Part shown: one piece after another, positions 1 through 8,148 of the stretch
Numbering within the stretch: position 1 is the stretch's first letter
Layout of the letters: each line of letters opens with the position of its first letter
Assembly: GCA_944380295.1 (NCBI GenBank)
Contig: CALWHE010000012.1
Location: forward strand, 1-56,152
DNA from: an uncultured Christensenellaceae bacterium
Lineage (GTDB): Bacteria; Bacillota; Clostridia; Christensenellales; UBA3700
Length of the DNA stretch: 56,152 bases
Reading direction: 5' to 3'
The notes under the pieces: model-generated
Databases searched by the model: none
The model's input: only the letters and a program-made list of their open reading frames with translations
What the model was told of the DNA's origin: nothing
Program-made: the position numbers and the translations under genes

Positions 1-1178
1 CCCGTTTGGGGAATGTCGCCCGTATATTTGCATTTTTTGCAATAGTCCGCGGTGTGGGGCAAGCCGCCCAGGTTGGGACCGAGATAACTTATCTGCAAGT
101 TATAAACTTCCTGATCCGCCGCCAGAATGCCCGTGGTGTCGGGGTCGGAGGTATAGACAAAGATATTGCTTATCCTGCCGAAGGTTATCTCTATCTGCGC
201 ATAAAGGCAGCCGGCAAAGATAGACTGCGCGGCATCTTTGCCCGTGCGCTCGCTGTAACGCTCGGCATAGCCGTCCGTCATCTTAAAGGTGAGGGTGACA
301 AGGTTCATCTGCTCCTTAGCACCGCCCACCTTGCTGCCGTTGGCGCTGAACACGTCTTCAAAGGTGATGTCCTCGGCGGTGAGCAGACCTATCTCTTCCA
401 GCCTGGAAGAGAGGGTGTAAGGCTGCATAAATTCGGAAGCGGCAAAGTCTTGCGCGCTGACGCCGGTCATGTATTGCTGCAACTGCCCGCGTAACCCGTC
501 GCCGTTTTTGACGGCGTTAAAGCCGAAGGGTTTGCCCGTGCTTGCCGAGAGGAAGCGAGCGCTGCCGTCCGTCTTTGCCGCCGCGCCGTTCAAGGTGGCG
601 TTCACGCCGAATTTTTTCAGGCTGTTCAGGTCTGGATCGACCACTTCCACTTCCACTTCTTTGGGCTTTCTGCCCGTCTTGTCGATGACGGTGACCTTTT
701 CCGTGCTGCCCTGAATGGGGAAGTCTTCCGAATAAGTCACGGTGTCGCCCTGTGCGTTGTAGACCACGTTGTTGTTATAATCGTCCACCATGTTGCCGGC
801 GGAGTTTTTCTGCTCCACATAGCGGTCCACCAGGATATACACGCCAAAGCCTTCGTCGGGGTGCAGGATATAATCGTCGTCGATGTCGCAATGCACGTTG
901 ACCGTGGTGTTTTTCAAAGACACGGGCACCTCGTTTCCGTTTGCGTCGGTGACGGTTTCTATGCTCCGGCGGTCCTGTTCCTTGTAATAATAGATGGTGT
1001 TGTTATACTTGCTGTTTTCGTTGTCCGGGTCGGACTTTATGCCCATCGACATCTCGTAAGCGCTTTTGAGCGTTTCAAACGCTTCCTGCGCGGAGAGGTC
1101 GCGGCAGCCGGCGAGCGCCGTCAGGGCGAGGGTGAGCGCGATGATGACTATGAGCAAAACGGCTGTTTTCTTTTTCAT
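1..1178 (-). CDS. Lipoprotein of unknown function (3' end outside window)
   Basis: An open frame on the minus strand starts at ATG 1178-1176 and continues without a stop to the window edge, giving at least 392 residues. The N-terminus is a clear lipoprotein signal: MKKKTA, a hydrophobic run, then lipobox LAGC with Cys about residue 25. The rest is a hydrophilic, Asn/Asp/Tyr-rich extracellular domain; near the truncated end are paired cysteines (C-K-K-C). The start overlaps the stop of the upstream transporter gene (ATGA), and a GGAGGTGAAG ribosome site lies inside that gene's end, so the two are translationally coupled. I do not recognise the family. The coupling suggests a surface component working with the transporter, which is inference. 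Confidence 0.8.
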   Translation of the reverse strand, partial: MKKKTAVLLIVIIALTLALTALAGCRDLSAQEAFETLKSAYEMSMGIKSDPDNENSKYNNTIYYYKEQDRRSIETVTDANGNEVPVSLKNTTVNVHCDIDDDYILHPDEGFGVYILVDRYVEQKNSAGNMVDDYNNNVVYNAQGDTVTYSEDFPIQGSTEKVTVIDKTGRKPKEVEVEVVDPDLNSLKKFGVNATLNGAAAKTDGSARFLSASTGKPFGFNAVKNGDGLRGQLQQYMTGVSAQDFAASEFMQPYTLSSRLEEIGLLTAEDITFEDVFSANGSKVGGAKEQMNLVTLTFKMTDGYAERYSERTGKDAAQSIFAGCLYAQIEITFGRISNIFVYTSDPDTTGILAADQEVYNLQISYLGPNLGGLPHTADYCKKCKYTGDIPQT

Positions 1179-4048
1179 TGTTCTTCACCTCCCGCAACGT
1201 CGTCTTTTTTCTCCGCGTTGCTTTCCTGCGCCTGCTCTGCCGCGCCTTGTTCTTCGGCGGCGGGAGCGTTCTCGGGCGTTTGCGCGCCGTCGGGCTCGTC
1301 GGGTGCGCTCTCCGTCGCGGCGGGCGCCTGCATGTCTTCCGGCAGGCGGCACATCTCTTCCAGCTCGTCCGCGTGCAGGGCTTTGTATTGCTCGAAGTAT
1401 TCGTCCGTGAACTTGACCTTATCCATCTTGGCTTGCACTTTGGCGGTTTTGCGCATCGCCTTTTCCGCTTTCAGCTTTTTGATCTCGCGGCGCTTTTCCA
1501 GCTTTTCCGCGGCGGTCTCGGCGGCGTCTTCCGCGTCAAGGCGCGCGGCTTCCTCGGCGTATTCTTCATACTTGGGCAGCACAAAATCAAAGAAGTTGTT
1601 GCGGCTGTCGTAATCGGTCAGAAGCGTTTCGCATTCCAAATAGAGCTTGTAAGCGCGGCAATAGCGGTGATAGAGCTTTTCCGCTTTTTTGATAACTTTG
1701 TTCTGTGCCTTCTTTTCCTCTTTGGTGTTGCAGGGCACGTCCAGTTCGCGTTTGAGGTCCGCCTCGTAATCCGACTGCACGCCGTCCGGGAAGAGGCGGG
1801 CGGTAAGGCGGCGCATGCGCTTGAACATACGCGCGCGCTTTTTGATAAAGGTATGCGTGTCGCGCTGTTGTTCGCGCATATCCTTGGCGGCTTTGGTGAG
1901 CCTGCCCTTTTCATCGCGCTCGTCGGCGCCGGGGAATTCGGGCACGGGCAGCGCTTTGATGTCAAGCGCGGCGGAGGAGATGTCGTTTTTGTCTATCGCC
2001 GTCACGGCGCGGGCTATGGTGAGCTGCATTTGATAAAAAGGCGTATACCACTTTTGCAGCTCGTGATCCAAAAATTCCGCGATGGCTTCTTTGTCGCGTT
2101 TGAGCTTTTGCGCGTCTTTATAAGCGCGCTTTGCCTCTTTATATTGTTTTTTCGCTTCGTCGCGCCGCGCGGTGACTGCGCCCAGACTTTCGGTCACGGG
2201 TATCGCTTCTTCCTTGCGCACCGCCTGTTTGAAGGCGTGTTCCGCCTCTTTGAGCGCGGCTTGTTTTTCCGGTATCACCGCCGCGTCCGTGCCCGCCTTG
2301 GCGGCGTTCAGGTCGGCTTTTGCCGCCTGCACGGCGGCGGAAAGTTCGGCAATGTGCGGCATGGCGAGAATGGTTTCATGCGCGGGCACCAGTTTTGCCG
2401 CCTCTTTCAGTTCCGCCTCATAAGCCTTCTTTGCCTGTTTGTAAGCGGCTTTGGCGGCGCGCATCTGCGCCTTTTTCTCCTTGATGTCGGGCAGGACGGC
2501 GTTTTTGCGCTCCATGGCGTAATTATAAGCTTCTATCACGTCTTTTGCCTGGTGCGCGGTGATGTCGCCCGTGCGGTAGTCCTCGTTCACGGCGCGTATT
2601 TTGAGCGCGGTGATTATCATGGCGTGTTTTTCGCGCGTGAGGTTATAGAGCAGGAAGGGCGCCAGGTTGAGCGCCGCGCCCAGTATGGAGAGAGCGCAGA
2701 GGATATAGAACAGATTGTTGCGCACGGTGGGGTCGTAGAGCACGTCGTAATTGACGGTCAGACCAAAGCCTTCATAGATGAAGGGCAAAAAGTATCCCGT
2801 GGCGATGGTGATGGGGGTGCCGATGAGCGCCGCCACTTCCAGCATGAAGTCCACGCGCTTGCCCGACTTCAACTGGATGGAGTCTTTGACTTCCGCGTTG
2901 AGCACGGGGTTATAGACCAGTTGCAGCTGGTTGATAAAGGTGTTTATGTAGAGGAAGAGGAAGTATAACAGCGGCACTTCGTATGTGGCGAGCATGCAGG
3001 CGATGAACACGATGTTAAAGCAGTTGTGGAAGAGCAGGGTGCCCTTGTTGCCCAGCGCTTTCAAAATGAAGGGGGTGGCGAGCATGGAAAGTCCGCTTGC
3101 CGTGCCCATCACGGTGGTGAGGATGCCGTAAGTTACCATGTCCTGGGTGCCGTATATGTAGATCCAGCCAAAGAGGACGAGGTATGCGCTTTCCAGAAAG
3201 TTGAACCAGCCGGAGATGGTGCGCAGCCACCAATACTTGTTTTTCCACACCGCCACGCAGCCGTCCACGACGCTGACTTTTTGCACGAAGTGTTTGGAAG
3301 ATACTATTCTTTCCTTGCAGCCGAAGAAGGCGAACAGGCTGAGGAACACGCCCAAAATGCCGATGGGCACCACGATGTAGCGGTAAGTCCTGATATCGGT
3401 GAAGCCGCCGGTGAAATCGGAGAAGATGGGCACGAACAGCTGGTAGACGGAGGGCGCGAAGGAATATATCAACGAACTTACGGTGATGATATTGGCGCGC
3501 TCGCGTGAAGAGGGGGAGAGCACGCTGCCCAGATTGGTATAGTTGGTCTGGAAGAGCGGCTGACCGGCGGAGATGGCGATGGCAAAGATGAACACCATGG
3601 TATATTTGGCGTTATAATCCATCGTTTCAAAAGGCAGGAAGATGAACACCACCGCCAAAACGCAGAGCGGCGCGCCCATGATCGCCATATACGGTCGGAA
3701 TCTGCCCCAGCGGGTGTTGGTGTTGTCCACCAATTTACCGCGGATTATCTGGAAAAAGATGTTGGCTATCGTCTGCACGGTGAGCATGGTCTGCAAGTGC
3801 ATGGGACGAATGCCGATGGTGGAGGCGAACAGGGTGTTGGTCACGCCCAGCGCCATATACCCCAGCAGGTAGATCAGCATGTTTTGACCCATGCCGCCGA
3901 TGGAGTAATTGAGGACTTCCTTATAAGGGACGTAATTGCCTCTGCCGGGTTTGTTCCAATGCGTGGTGATATCCGTCCAGACGAACGAAACGGTTTCTTT
4001 GAGTTTGGAAATGCCGTTGCGGCACTTCTGTTTGATAGTGCTAGCCAT
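1175..4048 (-). CDS. GPH-family MFS sugar/cation symporter with long coiled-coil C-terminus
   Basis: A 957-residue protein. Residues 1 to about 490 form a 12-helix major-facilitator domain of the glycoside-pentoside-hexuronide (GPH, MelB-like) type, with the family loop RGKLVDNTNTRWGRFRPY after helix 2. The usual GPH protein ends near 450-500 residues; this one adds about 460 residues of Lys/Glu/Ala-rich cytoplasmic sequence with heptad-like character and an acidic Ala/Pro-rich tail. Substrate cannot be told from sequence; family members move sugars with Na+ or H+. The gene has its own promoter at 4077-4105 and a GAGGGG ribosome site before ATG 4048. It is coupled to a downstream lipoprotein gene by an ATGA overlap. 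Confidence 0.85.
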   Translation of the reverse strand: MASTIKQKCRNGISKLKETVSFVWTDITTHWNKPGRGNYVPYKEVLNYSIGGMGQNMLIYLLGYMALGVTNTLFASTIGIRPMHLQTMLTVQTIANIFFQIIRGKLVDNTNTRWGRFRPYMAIMGAPLCVLAVVFIFLPFETMDYNAKYTMVFIFAIAISAGQPLFQTNYTNLGSVLSPSSRERANIITVSSLIYSFAPSVYQLFVPIFSDFTGGFTDIRTYRYIVVPIGILGVFLSLFAFFGCKERIVSSKHFVQKVSVVDGCVAVWKNKYWWLRTISGWFNFLESAYLVLFGWIYIYGTQDMVTYGILTTVMGTASGLSMLATPFILKALGNKGTLLFHNCFNIVFIACMLATYEVPLLYFLFLYINTFINQLQLVYNPVLNAEVKDSIQLKSGKRVDFMLEVAALIGTPITIATGYFLPFIYEGFGLTVNYDVLYDPTVRNNLFYILCALSILGAALNLAPFLLYNLTREKHAMIITALKIRAVNEDYRTGDITAHQAKDVIEAYNYAMERKNAVLPDIKEKKAQMRAAKAAYKQAKKAYEAELKEAAKLVPAHETILAMPHIAELSAAVQAAKADLNAAKAGTDAAVIPEKQAALKEAEHAFKQAVRKEEAIPVTESLGAVTARRDEAKKQYKEAKRAYKDAQKLKRDKEAIAEFLDHELQKWYTPFYQMQLTIARAVTAIDKNDISSAALDIKALPVPEFPGADERDEKGRLTKAAKDMREQQRDTHTFIKKRARMFKRMRRLTARLFPDGVQSDYEADLKRELDVPCNTKEEKKAQNKVIKKAEKLYHRYCRAYKLYLECETLLTDYDSRNNFFDFVLPKYEEYAEEAARLDAEDAAETAAEKLEKRREIKKLKAEKAMRKTAKVQAKMDKVKFTDEYFEQYKALHADELEEMCRLPEDMQAPAATESAPDEPDGAQTPENAPAAEEQGAAEQAQESNAEKKDDVAGGEEQ

Positions 4049-4076
4049 AATTTACCCCTCTGATTGATACGCAACA

Positions 4077-4105
4077 ATTATAACAAACTATGTTTACAAA
4101 GTAAA
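4077..4105 (-). promoter_or_regulatory. Promoter for transporter-lipoprotein operon
   Basis: On the minus strand, TTTACT (4105-4100), a 17-nt spacer and TATAAT (4082-4077) lie 28 nt before the transporter start, a near-consensus sigma-A promoter. Confidence 0.8.
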
Positions 4106-4165
4106 GTAAAACGCGCGCGCGGGCAGAATAAAAAGGTAAAAAAAAGAAAAACCGCCCTTAGCGGC

Positions 4166-4192
4166 AAAAAAAGGGGAGCATTGCCGCTCCCC
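4166..4192 (-). terminator. Intrinsic terminator after dut-sigma operon
   Basis: GGGGAGC and GCTCCCC (4173-4179, 4186-4192) form a 7-bp stem with a 6-nt loop. On the minus strand it is followed by a run of seven T. It ends the transcript containing dut and the sigma pseudogene. Confidence 0.85.
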
Positions 4193-4216
4193 GCGCCTTA
4201 TGCAAAGAAGAAAACC

Positions 4217-4986
4217 TCATGCAAAGACGAAAACCTCGTTGAACATCTCTTCGGGGGAAAGGGGCGTGCGGTTCAAAGGGATATAGGCGTATCGCACGCC
4301 GTCTTTTTCCGCGTAATAAACGGTCGTATCGCCCGCAGACGGCGGCAAAGATGTCGCCCAAAGCGGCGTTTTCCGCAATTTTCACGGGGCTTTGCAGCTT
4401 GAAGATCTCAAACGGCAGAGCAAAAGAGCCGTCTGTTTTCGCCGCGCAGAAAAAGTCGAGCGGCGTTTGCCACGAGTAGGCGCCGCAGGCGGCTTTGCCC
4501 GCCGCAATCGCTTTGCTGTTTGCCATTTTTTCGGGATAGACGGTGAGCGCGCCGTCGAACAAAGGGCTTTGGCTTTTTCCCGCAAAAATAATATTCTTCC
4601 AGCAAAAGGCGCTCTTCCTCCGGCAATTTTTCCATGGCTTCGTGCAATGCGTCCGCGTCCTCGTCCTGCCGGACGGCGCACGCGCTCGTTTCTTTTTCGG
4701 CAAGCAGGGGACGCTTTGCCGCCAGTTGCTTTAATTTGTTGCGTAAAACGCCCGTCATCCAGGGATAGGCGTTGCGGGCGGGATCGTAATTGCCCGCGTC
4801 GGTAAAAATTTGCACAAAAGTTTCTTCCACCGCGTCTTCGCACAGCTGGGCGTCGGAGCAGAGCGTGCGCGCCAAAGAGAGCAAGTGCATGGCAGTTGCC
4901 TCATAAAGCTCGCCGCGTGCGGCAATATCTCCGGCTGTCGCTTTTTTGAACAGCCGGTTTACCTGCTTGTGCCAAAGGTCGGTCAT
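4217..4986 (-). pseudogene. Broken ECF-type RNA polymerase sigma factor
   Basis: From ATG 4986 the frame encodes sigma-70 region 2 (RLFKKATAGDIAARGELYE; EDAVEETFVQIF) and the start of region 4 (LPEEERLLLEEYYFCGK). At a run of five A on the coding strand (4574-4578) the frame shifts; the alternative frame gives the expected GKSQS but the helix-turn-helix of region 4.2 does not follow. Instead a different sequence continues (LTVYPEKMANSK and onward), shifts again near 4340, and ends in GVRYAYIPLNRTPLSPEE at a stop at 4217-4219. That tail resembles the periplasmic end of anti-sigma-like proteins, suggesting a sigma/anti-sigma pair fused by deletion and then frameshifted. The gene starts 1 nt after the dut stop. 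Assembly error could explain either shift, but not the missing region 4.2. Confidence 0.6.
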
Positions 4987-4987
4987 C

Positions 4988-5434
4988 TTATTTGCCGGTG
5001 GATCCGAAGCCTCCCTCGCCTCTGGCGGTGCCGGAAAGCTCTTCCGCCTGCGTAAAATCTGCGTGGATATAAGGGGTGATTATTATCTGTGCGATCCTGT
5101 CGCCGTTATAAATGCGGCGGTCTTCTCCGGAGTGGTTGTGCAGCGCCACTATGATCTCTCCGCGGTAATCGCTGTCTATCACGCCCACCTTGTTGGCGGG
5201 GGCAAGACCTTTTTTGGCGCCCAGTCCGCTGCGCGCATAAATAAGTCCCACGCAGCCTTCCGGTATTTCCATGGCAATGCCCGTGTGGATAAACTCCGTC
5301 ATCTCCGGCGCTATCAAAATTTCTTCTTCGTCCGTCAGACAAAACAGATCCGCCGCCGCGGCAAACTCGCTGCCGTAAGCGGGCAGTTGGGCGCGCTCGT
5401 CCAGTTTTTTCACTTTCAAAAAGCAGTGCTGCAT
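4988..5434 (-). CDS. dut: dUTP diphosphatase
   Basis: A 148-residue trimeric dUTPase hydrolysing dUTP to dUMP and pyrophosphate, which supplies dTMP precursors and keeps uracil out of DNA. The five family motifs are present in order: AAAADLFC, ARSGLG, KVGVIDSDYRGEI, GDRIAQ and the C-terminal GTARGEGGFGSTG that closes over the nucleotide. Length is typical. I chose ATG 5434 because GGAGG lies 7 nt upstream; a TTG farther upstream lacks support. A broken sigma-factor gene follows 1 nt after the stop. The promoter at 5488-5516 drives both. Confidence 0.95.
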   Translation of the reverse strand: MQHCFLKVKKLDERAQLPAYGSEFAAAADLFCLTDEEEILIAPEMTEFIHTGIAMEIPEGCVGLIYARSGLGAKKGLAPANKVGVIDSDYRGEIIVALHNHSGEDRRIYNGDRIAQIIITPYIHADFTQAEELSGTARGEGGFGSTGK

Positions 5435-5487
5435 AATTTTCCTCCGCAAAAAGTATCAAAATATGTCGATGCCAAATCGATAAATAT

Positions 5488-5516
5488 ATGTTACCACAAA
5501 TTTTATCTTTTGTAAA
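5488..5516 (-). promoter_or_regulatory. Promoter for dut
   Basis: On the minus strand, TTTACA (5516-5511), 17-nt spacer, TAACAT (5493-5488), about 54 nt before the dut start. Confidence 0.7.
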
Positions 5517-5536
5517 TATAAAAAACGATATATATA

Positions 5537-5568
5537 AAAAAGCGCGCCCGCCGCAAGGGCAGGCGCGC
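5537..5568 (-). terminator. Intrinsic terminator of small membrane-protein gene
   Basis: GCGCGCC pairs with GGCGCGC, with an inner GCC/GGC stem. On the minus strand a run of T follows. It sits just after the stop of the 5574-5828 gene and before the dut promoter. A 31-bp identical copy lies at 6022-6052. Confidence 0.75.
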
Positions 5569-5573
5569 CGCCG

Positions 5574-5828
5574 TCAGTTATTTGCTTGACCGTTTTTTTG
5601 CTTTTGCAAAATGTCTGCCATGTCCATCATGGTTTTTCTGTAAAGGCACCAAAACAGCACAGCCAGGCACAGCGGCATTACCATGAGAATATAGAGCAAA
5701 ACAGCGCCCACCTTCAATTCTCCCAGGCATAACAAAGTTGTGATGCAGATAAACAGCGCGCCCGTTATGATCGTCGAAACGATAAATAAAAACAAATAAC
5801 ACTTTTTCATCAATTGAGCTTGCTTCAT
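5574..5828 (-). CDS. Small two-helix membrane protein, unknown function
   Basis: An 84-residue protein with two predicted membrane segments: about residues 10-35 (LFLFIVSTIITGALFICI) and 40-63 (AVLLYILMVMPLCLAVLF). A short polar C-terminus rich in Lys, Gln and Asn follows. I recognise no family. It is a real gene on context: its own TTGACG-17-TATAAT promoter, an AGGAG site 7 nt before ATG 5828, and a terminator right after the stop. It is monocistronic. Confidence 0.75.
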   Translation of the reverse strand: MKQAQLMKKCYLFLFIVSTIITGALFICITTLLCLGELKVGAVLLYILMVMPLCLAVLFWCLYRKTMMDMADILQKQKNGQANN

Positions 5829-5846
5829 AATTTACTCCTTTATTTT

Positions 5847-5875
5847 ATTATACCGGATCAGACATTGATCGTCAA
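5847..5875 (-). promoter_or_regulatory. Promoter for small membrane protein
   Basis: On the minus strand, TTGACG (5875-5870), 17-nt spacer, TATAAT (5852-5847), 19 nt from the start codon. Confidence 0.8.
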
Positions 5876-6095
5876 TGGCGCGGCATTTTCCTTTGCATAA
5901 CGGTTTTGGCGATAAATTTTTCACCTCATAATTTATTCGGGAAAAAGGCTGTGATTTCTCATTATCTCCGCGCGTTTTACACAAACTTTACATTTACCCC
6001 TGAAAGCTGTTTGTCTAGAACAAAAAGCGCGCCCGCCGCAAGGGCAGGCGCGGGATAAAATTTTTTGCAGCACTAAATTTTTCGGGCGAAAACGC
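5876..6095. other. Intergenic region between divergent promoters
   Basis: The 325-bp gap 5829-6153 separates the divergent small membrane gene and his operon. Besides the two promoters annotated separately, I see only an AT-rich stretch and the second copy of a hairpin sequence at 6022-6052. No convincing reading frame. Confidence 0.6.
6022..6052. repeat. Second copy of 31-bp hairpin sequence
   Basis: Positions 6022-6052 are identical to 5537-5567 over 31 bp, including the GC-rich stem-loop and the A-run at one end. Read on the minus strand it again looks like a terminator, but no minus-strand gene precedes it. Confidence 0.7.
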
Positions 6096-6124
6096 TTTAC
6101 TTCTTTAATGCATTAAAGTATAAT
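6096..6124 (+). promoter_or_regulatory. his operon promoter with palindromic operator
   Basis: TTTACT (6096-6101), a 17-nt spacer and TATAAT (6119-6124). The perfect 16-bp palindrome CTTTAATGCATTAAAG (6103-6118) fills the spacer. A protein bound there would block RNA polymerase directly, and the first operon gene encodes a TrpR-family DNA-binding protein, the obvious candidate. Confidence 0.8.
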
Positions 6125-6153
6125 GTGTTTACAAAATCTTCAAGGAGAAGACC

Positions 6154-6426
6154 GTGGATACTCAAAGCATGAAAAACCGGCTTTACGAAATGCTGGCGGC
6201 GCTGCAAACGCCGGAAGACGCCAAACTCTTATTGGACGACCTTTGCACCAATAAAGAGGTGGAGCAAATGGCTCAGCGCGCTTATGCGGCAAAGCTGTTT
6301 TTGCAAGGCAACACTTACGCGCAGATAATAGAAAAGACGGACATTTCTTCCGCCACGCTTTCACGCGTTTCGCGGTGCATAAATTACGGTGGAGGGGGCT
6401 ATGCCAAATTCGTTAAGAGAGATTGA
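6154..6426 (+). CDS. hisR: TrpR-family (YerC/HisR) transcriptional repressor
   Basis: A 90-residue helical protein of the YerC/YecD branch of the TrpR superfamily, with the helix-turn-helix at about residues 52-75 (NTYAQIIEKTDISSATLSRV). TrpR-like HisR proteins located in Firmicute his operons have been proposed as histidine-responsive repressors; that role here is inferred from position and the palindrome in the promoter. Start is GTG 6154, 6 nt after AAGGAG; an internal ATG at 6169 has no such site. Its 3' end overlaps hisZ by 26 bp, indicating coupled translation. Confidence 0.9.
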   Translation: MDTQSMKNRLYEMLAALQTPEDAKLLLDDLCTNKEVEQMAQRAYAAKLFLQGNTYAQIIEKTDISSATLSRVSRCINYGGGGYAKFVKRD

Positions 6427-7525
6427 GCGCTTTTTTGAAAGCGGCGGCGACAATCAGGCGCTGCCCCTGCGCCTGAGCGCGCTTTTTTCCTCATACGGCT
6501 ATAAAAAATATCGCATGAGCCGCTTTGAGGAATATTCCCTCTATGCGGGCAATCTGGATTTTTTGGCGGGGAGCAACGTGATAACTTTTGCCGGCGCGGA
6601 CGGAAAATTGTTGGCTTTGCGCCCGGACGTGACCCTCTCAATTGCCAAAAACACCAAGGCGAACAGGGAAAACGGCGAAAAACTTTACTATCACGAAAGC
6701 GTTTACCGCACCTCGCCCGGCGAGTTGGGCTATGAGGAGATAGACCAGATGGGCGTGGAGTGCATAGGCGAAGTGGATCTTTTGACCATCGCCGAGCAAA
6801 CAGAACTCATTCTGCGCTCTCTGCGCCTGCTCTCTTCCGATCACGCCCTCGACGTTTCGCACAGCAAGCTGGTGCACGGCATGGTGGCGCAGTTGGGCTT
6901 GGACGCGCGCGCCAAAGCGGAAGTTTACGACTGCATCAAAAAAAAGAGCGTGCACGCCTTTGCCGAGCTTGCGGCAAGAGAAGGCGTGGAGACAAAAAAA
7001 GCCGCCAAGGTGCGCCGCATGATAGAGCTTTCCGGACCCATGGACGAGGTGCTGCCGGAGTTGGGCACGCTGATAAGCGGAGAAGAGGCGGCGGAAGCGT
7101 TTGTGCAGCTCACCGCGCTTGCCAACGAGGCGGCGCGCATGGAGGGCGGCGATCGTCTGCGCCTGGACCTTTCCGTGTTCAACCACCTGGACTATTATAA
7201 CGGAGTCATCTTCAACGGCTATATCAAGGAGTATCCCAAAGCGGTGATCGTGGGCGGGCAATACGACAAACTTATGGAAAAATTGGGCAAAGACGCGCAG
7301 GCGCTGGGTTTTGCCGTCAATCTGGGCGCGGCGCCCGCTGCGCGCCGCCGCCTGCCGGACGCGGCGCTCATCTATGACGAAAGCGACGACGTTTACGGCG
7401 TGCTTGCCGCGGCGGACAAGCTGCGCGAAAAGGGCAAAAGCGTGCTGGTGAGCAAAAGCGAGCGCGTGCAAGCCAAAAAGATATACCTCTACCGCGAGGG
7501 AGGATTGGAGGAGAAAAAATGCTGA
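6401..7525 (+). CDS. hisZ: ATP phosphoribosyltransferase regulatory subunit HisZ
   Basis: A 374-residue class II histidyl-tRNA-synthetase paralogue that lacks synthetase activity and forms a hetero-octamer with short-form HisG, giving the first enzyme of histidine synthesis its activity and feedback control. Synthetase-like motif 2 is visible (YYHESVYRTSPGELGYEE), as is the late motif DLSVFNHLDYYNGVIFNGY. Length matches HisZ and lacks the C-terminal anticodon domain of HisRS. ATG 6401 follows GGAGGGGG; a farther upstream candidate at 6389 is inside that site. The gene overlaps hisG by 7 nt. Confidence 0.95.
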   Translation: MPNSLREIERFFESGGDNQALPLRLSALFSSYGYKKYRMSRFEEYSLYAGNLDFLAGSNVITFAGADGKLLALRPDVTLSIAKNTKANRENGEKLYYHESVYRTSPGELGYEEIDQMGVECIGEVDLLTIAEQTELILRSLRLLSSDHALDVSHSKLVHGMVAQLGLDARAKAEVYDCIKKKSVHAFAELAAREGVETKKAAKVRRMIELSGPMDEVLPELGTLISGEEAAEAFVQLTALANEAARMEGGDRLRLDLSVFNHLDYYNGVIFNGYIKEYPKAVIVGGQYDKLMEKLGKDAQALGFAVNLGAAPAARRRLPDAALIYDESDDVYGVLAAADKLREKGKSVLVSKSERVQAKKIYLYREGGLEEKKC

Positions 7526-8148
7526 ACATCGCGCTGCCCAAAGGGCGCCTGGGAGAAAAGGCTTACAAACTTTTGGAAGACATCGGTTACAAGTGTTCCG
7601 AATTTGATTCGGGCAAGCGCAAGCTGGTGTTCACGGACAAAAAAAACGGCGTGAGTTATTTTTGGGTCAAGCCTTCCGACGTCGCCATTTACGTGGAGCG
7701 CGGCGTGGCGGACGTGGGCGTGGTGGGCAAAGACATCCTGCTTGAACAGGAGCCGGACGTCTATGAGCTGGAAGATCTGAAAATGGGCGTCTGCCGCATG
7801 GCAGTGGCGGCAAAAAAAGACTTTGAAGACGACACGGAACGGGTGCTGCGCGTTGCCACCAAATTCGTCAACGTGGCGCGCCGCCACTATGAGGGCGAGG
7901 GCAGGCAGATAGACGTGATAAAGCTGAACGGCTCCATAGAGCTGGCGCCCATTTTGGGACTTTCCGACGTGATAGTGGACATCGTGGAAACGGGGACCAC
8001 GCTCAAAGAAAACGATCTGGAAGTGAAAGAAACGCTCTTTCCCGTCAGCGCGCGGCTGATCGCCGGCAAGGCGGCTTACCGCTTCAAAAACGAGGAGATA
8101 GAGCGGTTGCTCATGAGCGTGAGAGAGGTGCTCAATGATAAAGATTGA
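7519..8148 (+). CDS. hisG: ATP phosphoribosyltransferase, short form
   Basis: A 209-residue short-form HisG, which joins ATP and PRPP to make phosphoribosyl-ATP, the committed step of histidine synthesis. It lacks the C-terminal ACT-like regulatory domain of long HisG, consistent with HisZ encoded immediately upstream. Visible landmarks are the N-terminal ALPKGRLGEKA and the PRPP loop DIVETGTTLKEN. Start ATG 7519 overlaps hisZ by 7 nt and the end overlaps hisD by 14 nt, so the three are coupled. Confidence 0.97.
   Translation: MLNIALPKGRLGEKAYKLLEDIGYKCSEFDSGKRKLVFTDKKNGVSYFWVKPSDVAIYVERGVADVGVVGKDILLEQEPDVYELEDLKMGVCRMAVAAKKDFEDDTERVLRVATKFVNVARRHYEGEGRQIDVIKLNGSIELAPILGLSDVIVDIVETGTTLKENDLEVKETLFPVSARLIAGKAAYRFKNEEIERLLMSVREVLNDKD

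Noticed and set aside
5746..6364. Minus-strand ORF at 6140-6364 as the gene served by the hairpin at 6022
   Set aside because: It is antisense to hisR, which has a clear promoter, ribosome site and family match.
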